A DNA stretch of 5,114 bases, from contig JBILSZ010000150.1 in NCBI GenBank assembly GCA_044371755.1, forward strand, positions 1 through 5,114, written 5' to 3'. The translations under genes were made by a program, and so were the position numbers. Origin of the DNA: JAIXWP01 sp044371755. Its GTDB lineage: Bacteria; Bacteroidota; Bacteroidia; Flavobacteriales_D; Sanyastnellaceae. Below are positions 1 through 4,984 of the stretch, in pieces. The notes under the pieces are model-generated. The model saw only the letters and a program-made list of their open reading frames with translations. It searched no databases and was not told the DNA's origin. How positions within the stretch are numbered: position 1 is the first letter of the stretch; each line of letters starts with the position of its first letter.

Positions 1-1099
1 TTCCCTTGCCCGCTATACTTCCCGCTTCTAAGCTCGCGGAGAATTCTTCTACATCCAATCGATCTTGCTTCGCTCCTTTGACGTATTTCCCGTTCATTGA
101 GATCCCGCTCATCTTCACTCCACTTCCCTTGTGCACCAAGGCTCCCGAGGAAATGCGGAATTTGGCATTCACATCAGGCTGCGATTTTCCCTTGGTACTC
201 CCCTTCACCTGCGCATCAAAGGTCACCACTCCGTCGGCATCGTACTCCCCAATCTTCTCTTTATAGTCCGCTGGCAATACATTCAACACATCTTTCATGG
301 TGAGCTCATTGCCTCTAAAATTCATGTCCACAAAAGGTGTCTCTCCTGTCTTTAATCTTCCATTCACCAAAAATGGTATCGCATCAATACTAATTTTTCC
401 ATCTTCAAAAGCATACGACTCCCCGACCAGATCAACGTCCAATCCCATATCTATCAATACTTCCCGATTGGATAAAAATGAATCATCGCCAGAAATTAAA
501 TCCATCATTTCCCCTGCAATGTCCGCGTTCATTCGGAAACGCTCGTCATTGAAAGCGCCTGAAAGTTTTGCATTTTCAACATTATAATCTACAAAAAACA
601 ACGACTTGCGATCTTCATACACGAAGCGCGTTACAGATAATTTCACTTCTTCTAAATTCAAACTCAACTTTGACTCTTCTCCTTCTGAAGGTTTTAGAAA
701 ATGCCAATTGTCTTCTCCCTTCGCATTCAGCTTCAAGTGCGCGTGCATGCCTGTACCTGTAATCTCCTCGAGAGTATAATTTCCGCGAAAAAGATTCAAA
801 AGACTAAATTCCAAATACAATTCTTTCGCAGCAAGCAGCGTATCTTTTTCTGGAAAAGTTTCTTGGATGTAAACGTTGGTAAACTTAAGCGAGGCATTGG
901 GAAATGTTTCCCAATAGGTAAGATCTACTGCCTCAACATTGGCTTTTGTTATAAGACGTTCGTTCAGCTTATCCAATACCAATCGCACCACATCATCTTC
1001 ATAAAAACGGAGAATGACGAAGACAATTCCAAAGAAAAGAACAAGCACAGCTACAATGCCTATCAATACTCGTTTTAATATGCGCTTGGTGCGTTCCAT
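1..1099 (-). CDS. AsmA-like membrane-anchored envelope protein, 3' end outside window
   Basis: The minus strand is open from an ATG at 1099-1097 to the window edge, giving 366 codons without a stop; the C-terminus lies beyond position 1. The product starts with a short basic stretch (MERTKRILKR), then one strongly hydrophobic segment at about residues 11-31, then a long soluble part rich in beta-strand-like alternation. This fits the AsmA-like architecture: an N-terminal membrane anchor with a large periplasmic domain. Supporting details are the early stretch LNERLITKANVEAVDLTYW, the short motif DNWHF near residue 130, and the later repeated pattern of Gly-rich strands (ISSGALVHKGSGVKMSGISM, about 317-336). 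AsmA-family proteins are linked to outer-membrane assembly and lipid transport between membranes; that role is family knowledge, not seen here. It is divergent from the superoxide dismutase gene. Its upstream region has no clean TAnnTTTG box. The family call is by recognition only; another large periplasmic protein family with a signal anchor is possible. Confidence 0.72.
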   Translation of the reverse strand, partial: MERTKRILKRVLIGIVAVLVLFFGIVFVILRFYEDDVVRLVLDKLNERLITKANVEAVDLTYWETFPNASLKFTNVYIQETFPEKDTLLAAKELYLEFSLLNLFRGNYTLEEITGTGMHAHLKLNAKGEDNWHFLKPSEGEESKLSLNLEEVKLSVTRFVYEDRKSLFFVDYNVENAKLSGAFNDERFRMNADIAGEMMDLISGDDSFLSNREVLIDMGLDVDLVGESYAFEDGKISIDAIPFLVNGRLKTGETPFVDMNFRGNELTMKDVLNVLPADYKEKIGEYDADGVVTFDAQVKGSTKGKSQPDVNAKFRISSGALVHKGSGVKMSGISMNGKYVKGAKQDRLDVEEFSASLEAGSIAGKG

Positions 1100-1119
1100 T
1101 TTATCGACTGTGAAAGTAT

Positions 1120-1175
1120 AACATGATATGTGTCATTAAATTTCAAATCTTCACAAAAACCCACATATCAATGTT
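1120..1175. repeat. Spaced inverted repeat in divergent AsmA-like/sod intergenic region
   Basis: TGATATGTG at 1124-1132 is the exact reverse complement of CACATATCA at 1162-1170. The match continues outward: AACATGATATGTG on the left pairs with CACATATCAATGTT on the right if one extra A on the right is bulged out. The arms are separated by 29 nt and lie in the only regulatory space shared by the two divergent genes. It could be a pair of operator half-sites or sites for a regulator acting on one or both genes. It does not look like a terminator, because no T-run follows either arm. Function is inferred from position only. Confidence 0.4.
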
Positions 1176-1187
1176 CAAACGAATGAT

Positions 1188-1195
1188 TACATTAG
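1188..1195 (+). promoter_or_regulatory. Candidate Bacteroidota -7 box for sod (TACATTAG)
   Basis: TACATTAG matches the Bacteroidota -7 consensus TAnnTTTG at every defined position but one. It is followed by only four bases (CCTT) before the ATG at 1200. No clear TTTG or TTG -33 element lies 17-23 nt upstream. Alone it would be weak, but the same box-to-ATG spacing occurs at 1949, 4954 (minus) and 4973, which makes it more believable. If used, the mRNA would start at or very near the start codon. Confidence 0.45.
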
Positions 1196-1199
1196 CCTT

Positions 1200-1928
1200 A
1201 TGAAAAAGCGTGAATTCCTCAAGACAGCAGGCATCCTTTCCACAGGATTGGTATTGTCGCCCCTCATCAGTTGTGCTGCAAAAACGGGCGTCATAGCCCC
1301 CATTGCGATGCCGACTTCTTTCGAGCTACCGCCACTAGGGTATGCGTTCAATGCCCTTGAACCACAAATCGATGCCCTTACGATGGAAATTCACCACGAC
1401 AAACACCACGGTGCCTATGTCACCAACCTCAACAAAGCCATTGCCGACAAAGAAATTTTCAATGGAAAAAATTTGGAGCAGATTTGTGAGATGGTCACAG
1501 TCGACATGGCAGCAGTGCGCAACAATGGAGGCGGACATTACAACCACTCCAAGTTTTGGAAGTGGATTGCTCCAGGCGGCGCCAAAGCTCCCTCTGGCGA
1601 GCTCGCTAACGCCATCAACAGCGCTTTTGGTTCTTTTGATGAAATGAAAAAACAATTTTCCGAAGCCGCCAAAACACGCTTCGGCAGCGGTTGGGCATGG
1701 CTTTCAGTAGGGTCTGACAAAAAACTATTCATCACTTCGACACCCAATCAAGACAATCCACTGATGAAAAATTTGGTGGAAAAAGTGGGCACTCCCATCC
1801 TCGGCATCGACGTTTGGGAACATGCATACTATCTCAATTATCAAAACAAACGTCCAGATTACATCAACGCTTTCTTCAACATCATCAACTGGGACGCCGT
1901 CGCCGCAGATTTTGGTGGGGTAAAGTAG
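1200..1928 (+). CDS. Exported lipoprotein superoxide dismutase, Mn/Fe family
   Basis: The 242-residue product converts superoxide to hydrogen peroxide and oxygen. The metal ligands of the Fe/Mn family are all visible: His65 (EIHHDKHH), His116 (GGGHYNHSKFW), Asp204 and His208 (GIDVWEHAYY). Gly112 and Gln184 (STPNQDNPL) occupy the positions that are Gly77 and Gln146 in E. coli MnSOD, so manganese or cambialistic use is more likely than strict iron. The catalytic domain starts near residue 41 and has the usual length. Ahead of it is an unusual N-terminus: KKREFLKTAG resembles a Tat signal with Lys-Arg replacing the twin arginine, followed by a hydrophobic stretch and the lipobox LISC, with Cys25 as the predicted lipidated residue. 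After the Cys comes AAKTG, without the acidic surface-export signal known from some Bacteroidota, so a periplasm-facing lipoprotein is inferred. The ATG at 1200 is the start that keeps the signal intact. sodA or sodB naming is left open. Confidence 0.95.
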   Translation: MKKREFLKTAGILSTGLVLSPLISCAAKTGVIAPIAMPTSFELPPLGYAFNALEPQIDALTMEIHHDKHHGAYVTNLNKAIADKEIFNGKNLEQICEMVTVDMAAVRNNGGGHYNHSKFWKWIAPGGAKAPSGELANAINSAFGSFDEMKKQFSEAAKTRFGSGWAWLSVGSDKKLFITSTPNQDNPLMKNLVEKVGTPILGIDVWEHAYYLNYQNKRPDYINAFFNIINWDAVAADFGGVK

Positions 1929-1934
1929 GATTGG

Positions 1935-1955
1935 AAATGATAATTTATTATATTT
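1935..1955. promoter_or_regulatory. AT-rich palindrome overlapping toxin-antitoxin promoter, candidate operator
   Basis: ATAATTTATTAT (1940-1951) is a five-base inverted repeat around a TT centre. If G1939 is bulged out the arms extend to nine bases: AAAT-ATAAT on the left pairs with ATTATATTT (1947-1955) on the right. The right arm covers most of the -7 box at 1949-1956, so a bound protein would block the promoter. Type II toxin-antitoxin operons are commonly repressed by the antitoxin or the complex at such sites. The region is AT-rich, which raises the chance of a coincidental palindrome. Confidence 0.4.
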
Positions 1956-1956
1956 G
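1949..1956 (+). promoter_or_regulatory. -7 promoter box for toxin-antitoxin operon (TATATTTG)
   Basis: TATATTTG is a perfect match to TAnnTTTG. Only three bases (AGT) separate it from the ATG at 1960. A TTG at 1931-1933 could serve as the upstream element, but its 15-nt spacing is shorter than the usual 17-23. The box overlaps the TTG codon at 1954, which argues against that codon being the translation start. It indicates that the pair has its own promoter, only about 20 nt after the sod stop codon. Confidence 0.6.
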
Positions 1957-1959
1957 AGT

Positions 1960-2148
1960 ATGACTAAGACACAGATTCAATCGGAAATACAAAAGGCATT
2001 AAACAGTGTGCCTGAAAGTGTTTTGATGGATGTACTTACTTTTTTAAAAGAGTTACAAGGTCAGCCTGAGGAAAAGATGCGACTCACCAGTAACTTGCGT
2101 AAAATTCTTTCCGAGGATAAAGATCTCCTTGAAAAACTAGCTCAATGA
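1960..2148 (+). CDS. Putative antitoxin of Doc-type module
   Basis: This encodes a 62-residue, highly charged and probably all-helical protein. An N-terminal amphipathic region (IQSEIQKALNSVPESVL) leads into a Leu-rich helix (MDVLTFLKELQ), a linker with Pro at about residue 36, and a charged C-terminal helix (NLRKILSEDKDLLEKLAQ). I see no obvious Phd/YefM DNA-binding fold; the pattern PESVLxDVLxFLKxL loosely resembles small DUF2281-like proteins found beside toxins. Its role is inferred from the 4-nt ATGA overlap with the Doc-like gene, the classical antitoxin-first order, and its size. By analogy with Phd, the C-terminal helix would wrap the toxin. The ATG at 1960 is preferred to an in-frame TTG at 1954, because that TTG lies inside the -7 box. 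GC is about 37 %, well below sod (about 50 % in sampled lines). Confidence 0.75.
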   Translation: MTKTQIQSEIQKALNSVPESVLMDVLTFLKELQGQPEEKMRLTSNLRKILSEDKDLLEKLAQ

Positions 2149-2537
2149 TAGAGTTAAGAGATGCTCTTAATATACATGATATACTTATCGATAAATTTGG
2201 GGGAAGCACAGGAGTTCGTGATCTTGGCTTATTAGAGTCCGCGTTGCATCGCCCTTTCGCAACTTTTGAGAATCAAGAGCTCTACCCTTCGCCAATTGAA
2301 AAGGCCGCCGCCGTGTTAGAGAGTATTTTAATCAATCATCCATTTATCGATGGTAACAAGAGAACTGCTTATGTCCTCATGAGACTTATGCTTCTGGAAG
2401 GAGGATATGATATAAATGCAAAGCAGGATGAAAAGTATTACATGGTCACTACAGCAAGTACCGGTAAAATTCGATTCGAAGAAATTAAAAACTGGATTCA
2501 CACACACGTAATTCAAAAGAACGACGCTGAAAAATAG
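2145..2537 (+). CDS. Doc (death-on-curing) family toxin, Fic fold
   Basis: The 130-residue product has the length and layout of Doc toxins. The central motif HPFIDGNKRTA at residues 65-75 is the Fic/Doc active-site loop: His65 is the catalytic histidine, Asp69 the acidic residue, Asn71 and Arg73 the nucleotide-contacting residues. Lys72 replaces the second glycine of AMPylating Fic proteins (HPFxxGNGRxxR), and Tyr76 replaces the final arginine. This is the Doc-type variant, and P1 Doc phosphorylates and inactivates EF-Tu; the same activity is inferred here. The upstream segment GGSTGVRDLGLLESALHRP (19-37) is also typical of the family. The ATG overlaps the antitoxin stop codon (ATGA), suggesting translational coupling. 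The stop lies 7 nt from the convergent permease gene's stop. GC is about 40 % by hand count. No frameshift or truncation is seen, so the toxin is probably functional. Confidence 0.92.
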   Translation: MIELRDALNIHDILIDKFGGSTGVRDLGLLESALHRPFATFENQELYPSPIEKAAAVLESILINHPFIDGNKRTAYVLMRLMLLEGGYDINAKQDEKYYMVTTASTGKIRFEEIKNWIHTHVIQKNDAEK

Positions 2538-2544
2538 CTTGATA

Positions 2545-3765
2545 TCAGGGAGCACGCCACGCAAAGCGATTCATCAAGCGACCCACTAGTCCAAAGGAGA
2601 AGATGGCGCCCACTATCACGACAGTTAAAAAGATGCCAATAACGTCCACCCAATTAATCATTATTGGATAATAATCCACCATCGCACCTTCCATCGATAC
2701 CAAACCAAACTGCTGTTGCGCCCAACACAAGGCCAATCCCGCACTCACTCCTACCACCGCACCGACCACATTAATAAAGATTCCTTCAAGCACAAATACA
2801 CGTCGAATCATGCTGCGCGTGGCGCCCATGCTTTCCAAAATATAAATGTCTTTCTTCTTTTCAATGATCAACATCGTCAACGATGCAATGATGTTGAAAC
2901 ACGCAATCAACAAGACAAAAAACAATATCAAAAACGTAAACCACTTCTCACTGGCATTGGTTTTATACACCAACGCATTTCTATCAAATCGCGTTTCAAC
3001 TTTCAAGTCTGCTGGCAATACCTCTTGCAGCGCCGCTTTCACAGCTTCCTCATCTTTTTCGTCATTCAAAAAAATCTCTATCGAAGACACATTCTCTTCC
3101 ATATTAAAAAGCGATCGCGCAAAATCCAATGATACAATTGCGTATTTCACATCCAACTCTGCATTCACAGAAAACGCTCCACTCGTCATCACAGGCACAC
3201 GGTTGAATGCATTCTCTTTAAATCGTGAAAGCTTGCGTCCGCGAATCGGCGCGTTCATCGTAATGATTGGCGGCGTCACATCGGGTCGCGGCATGCGCAA
3301 CTCACTATACAACCCCAATCCCAACACGGCATAATTCAAACTGTCTTCGCGCAATCTAAAACTGCCCATATACATCATGCTATCCAAGGAAGATAAGGAT
3401 GCGTAAGTGGTGCTCACACCCTTCACCGTAGCCACACTATTGTAATCTGCGTATTGCAACCACGCATCTTCTTCAATCACACGACTCCACCCTTTGATGC
3501 CTTGTATTTGACCCAATTGAGCGTCCGTAAAAAGGCTATCCGCAAAACTCTTCCCTTCCGCAGGCACGATTGTGAGCGGCGCATCGAAATTCGAAAACAA
3601 CTCTTTTACTAAATCTTCAATACCATTGAATGCACTCATCACCGTGATCATAGCCGCGGCTACAAAGGCTACCACAGTCATCGATATCATCGAAATGATA
3701 TTGATGATGTTCCGCGATTTTTTTGCAAATAAGTACCGACGCGCTATGTAGAAAGAGATGTTCAT
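2545..3765 (-). CDS. LolC/LolE-family ABC transporter permease (FtsX-like)
   Basis: From the ATG at 3765 the product has 406 residues, the normal size for LolC/LolE. It begins MNISFYIARRYLFAKKS, a typical family N-terminus. Hydrophobic segments lie at about 20-46, 275-301, 326-350 and 373-396, giving the four-helix layout with a large periplasmic domain between the first and second. The cytoplasmic loop ESMGATRSMIRRVFVLEG (about 311-328) matches the coupling-helix region of the family. LolCDE extracts lipoproteins from the inner membrane for transfer to LolA; the ATPase LolD is not in this window. Bacteroidota often have a single LolC/E-like subunit, so the complex may be a homodimer, but a different substrate is possible. 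A TTG at 3786 would add seven residues and overlap the methyltransferase gene; the ATG lies 7 nt after that gene's stop and is preferred. It is the last gene of the rbfA operon. Confidence 0.85.
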   Translation of the reverse strand: MNISFYIARRYLFAKKSRNIINIISMISMTVVAFVAAAMITVMSAFNGIEDLVKELFSNFDAPLTIVPAEGKSFADSLFTDAQLGQIQGIKGWSRVIEEDAWLQYADYNSVATVKGVSTTYASLSSLDSMMYMGSFRLREDSLNYAVLGLGLYSELRMPRPDVTPPIITMNAPIRGRKLSRFKENAFNRVPVMTSGAFSVNAELDVKYAIVSLDFARSLFNMEENVSSIEIFLNDEKDEEAVKAALQEVLPADLKVETRFDRNALVYKTNASEKWFTFLILFFVLLIACFNIIASLTMLIIEKKKDIYILESMGATRSMIRRVFVLEGIFINVVGAVVGVSAGLALCWAQQQFGLVSMEGAMVDYYPIMINWVDVIGIFLTVVIVGAIFSFGLVGRLMNRFAWRAP

Positions 3766-3772
3766 CCCTTTG

Positions 3773-4579
3773 TTATTTCCAAGCAAGCACTATCAGACCA
3801 GTGCCCGTGCGATGTGCAGTATGACTATCTATAAAATTCAATATCATCGATATCGGCATCACCACCAAGTAATAGATTGGCAATATCACGAAAAATGCCT
3901 GTGAAATATTGAGCAAGCGCATTGGAATACTCATCGAGAGCCTCCACGACAACTGCCCCGGCTTTCCATAGCTGTAATGCGCTTTAACCTTGGTAAAACC
4001 TGCCAACTTCAACTTATCTTTCATCTCTTGCATGCCATAACCGTTGCGCACGTGTTCTTCGATAAAACTCTCATCCTCATCACCATGTGCGTCACTGCCG
4101 CCTTGGTCACTCGGCGTCGATATCAACAACATCCCGCCTTCTTTCATACTCACATTGAAATTCTTCAACACATCCACATCTTCCAAGATGTGCTCCATCA
4201 CATCCACACACAACACCAAATCAAAACTATTGTCCTTGCGAAACTTCGTCAAATCCTCTACTTTGAAAAGCACATTGTGCTTGCCTATCGCACGGAAAAA
4301 TTCATTGCACTCTGTCACTTGATCGCACTTCACATCCACTCCCAACAAGCAGTTCTTATCCGAAAATTTGCTCATGTGATAACTGTACTGTCCAAAGCCA
4401 GATCCAGCGTCCAGAATATGCGCTTTTAAAGGTGCTGACTTCTTCCATTTGCGCAATTCGCGATGGATGTGCCATGTGCGCAGCAACAAAATATCTAAGA
4501 GCTTATAAAATAAAATTCTCGTATAAGGCGAACGGTTGAATACCTTGCCCAATGACTTTTTTATCGGATCGTAATGCAT
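3773..4579 (-). CDS. Class I SAM-dependent methyltransferase with hydrophobic C-terminal segment
   Basis: The 268-residue product has a clear class I methyltransferase core. Motif I is HILDAGSGFGQ at residues 54-64 (SAM-binding glycine loop), followed by the acidic end of strand 2 at Asp82 (LLGVDV), an acidic residue at Asp109 (VEDLTKF), and the strand-4 motif DLVLCVDVMEHI at 120-131, then KEGGMLLISTP. This is the methyltransferase type 11/12 pattern. After the core, residues about 227-250 form a long hydrophobic stretch (FFVILPIYYLVVMPISMILN) that may anchor the enzyme to the membrane. The substrate cannot be read from the sequence; lipids, quinone-like molecules or glycans are all possible. 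It lies between rbfA (21-nt gap) and the LolC/E-like gene (7-nt gap to the preferred start), all on the same strand, so it is probably co-transcribed. AGGG about 12 nt upstream of the ATG is at most a poor ribosome-binding site. Confidence 0.85.
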   Translation of the reverse strand: MHYDPIKKSLGKVFNRSPYTRILFYKLLDILLLRTWHIHRELRKWKKSAPLKAHILDAGSGFGQYSYHMSKFSDKNCLLGVDVKCDQVTECNEFFRAIGKHNVLFKVEDLTKFRKDNSFDLVLCVDVMEHILEDVDVLKNFNVSMKEGGMLLISTPSDQGGSDAHGDEDESFIEEHVRNGYGMQEMKDKLKLAGFTKVKAHYSYGKPGQLSWRLSMSIPMRLLNISQAFFVILPIYYLVVMPISMILNFIDSHTAHRTGTGLIVLAWK

Positions 4580-4600
4580 GTGGCGTGTTGTCCCTGTGAC

Positions 4601-4942
4601 TTACTTCTTTTTTAATAAACGATCTATTTCCTCAAAATAATCCAACGAGTCGTCGATGAAAAAACTCAAACTCGGAATTTTTCTCAACTGCTTGCCTGTG
4701 CTACTCCCAAGCAATCCGCGTATTACAGATATCTTGTCGTTCACAATCGCAATGCCTTCTTCTTTCTTCTCTGTTGGAAAAAAACTGAGGTAGATCTTCG
4801 CTGTACTGAGGTCTGGCGACACACGCGCACTGGTCACGGTGATCATCAATCCTTGAAAATGCGAATGCATATTTTGCTGAAAAATGATACTCAACTCTTT
4901 CTTAATGAGGGTACCTATTTTTTCCAATCGAATACTTGACAT
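4601..4942 (-). CDS. rbfA: Ribosome-binding factor A
   Basis: The 113-residue product is a normal-length RbfA, a KH-like cytoplasmic protein that binds the 30S subunit and is needed for late 16S rRNA maturation and cold adaptation. Family landmarks in order are RLEKIGTLIKKELSIIF (5-21), ITVTSARVSPDLSTAKIYLS (34-53) and the C-terminal block RKIPSLSFFIDDSLDYFEEI (87-106) followed by DRLLKKK. The frame stays open upstream of the ATG at 4942, but the extension (to 5104) does not resemble RbfA and would run through the promoter and the divergent gene, so it is rejected. It is the first gene of a minus-strand operon with the methyltransferase and the LolC/E-like permease. A perfect -7 box ends 4 nt before its ATG, predicting a leaderless or very short-leader transcript. 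Confidence 0.95.
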   Translation of the reverse strand: MSSIRLEKIGTLIKKELSIIFQQNMHSHFQGLMITVTSARVSPDLSTAKIYLSFFPTEKKEEGIAIVNDKISVIRGLLGSSTGKQLRKIPSLSFFIDDSLDYFEEIDRLLKKK

Positions 4943-4946
4943 GATG

Positions 4947-4954
4947 CAAAGGTA
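4947..4954 (-). promoter_or_regulatory. -7 promoter box for rbfA operon (TACCTTTG)
   Basis: Read on the minus strand, TACCTTTG is a perfect match to TAnnTTTG, followed by CATC and then the rbfA ATG at 4942. No TTTG or TTG -33 element is visible at 17-23 nt upstream; that region holds the oppositely oriented box of the neighbouring gene. The predicted transcription start falls at or next to the start codon. Confidence 0.6.
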
Positions 4955-4972
4955 ATCAATCCGCTCCTTACT

Positions 4973-4980
4973 TACTTTTG
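4973..4980 (+). promoter_or_regulatory. -7 promoter box for GNAT gene (TACTTTTG)
   Basis: TACTTTTG is a perfect match to TAnnTTTG and is followed by TGCC and the ATG at 4985, the same four-base spacing as for rbfA. The two boxes are 18 nt apart and point away from each other. A -33 element is not recognisable; its expected place coincides with the rbfA -7 box. Confidence 0.6.
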
Positions 4981-4984
4981 TGCC

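Noticed and set aside
6..1078. Several plus-strand open frames opposite the AsmA-like gene
   Set aside because: They are short, overlap one another in different frames and give low-complexity Ser/Leu/Pro-rich products, whereas the single minus-strand frame is open for all 366 codons with a coherent membrane-anchor protein.
1107..1121. TATACTTTCA on the minus strand as promoter of the AsmA-like gene
   Set aside because: It fits TAnnTTTG poorly (extra base, C for G) and lies farther from the ATG than the other four boxes; too weak to list as a site.
1335..1747. Open frames on both strands inside sod
   Set aside because: They lie within the superoxide dismutase gene, whose conserved ligands and full length are clear; these frames show no family features.
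1954..1959. TTG start for the antitoxin, two residues longer
   Set aside because: The TTG is part of the perfect -7 box TATATTTG, so it would lie upstream of the expected transcript start; the ATG at 1960 is better.
2540..2547. TGATATCA palindrome as a terminator
   Set aside because: Only four-base arms with no loop and no following T-run.
2716..3334. Two plus-strand frames inside the permease gene
   Set aside because: They are antisense to a well-supported membrane protein gene and show no recognisable features.
3766..3786. TTG start for the LolC/E-like permease
   Set aside because: It would overlap the methyltransferase stop and add LGNNKG, which does not resemble the family; MNISFYIARRYLF is the typical N-terminus.
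3977..4429. Plus-strand frames opposite the methyltransferase, His-rich product
   Set aside because: The His richness is a by-product of reading the complement of Val/Met/Asp-rich codons; the methyltransferase motifs on the minus strand are clear.
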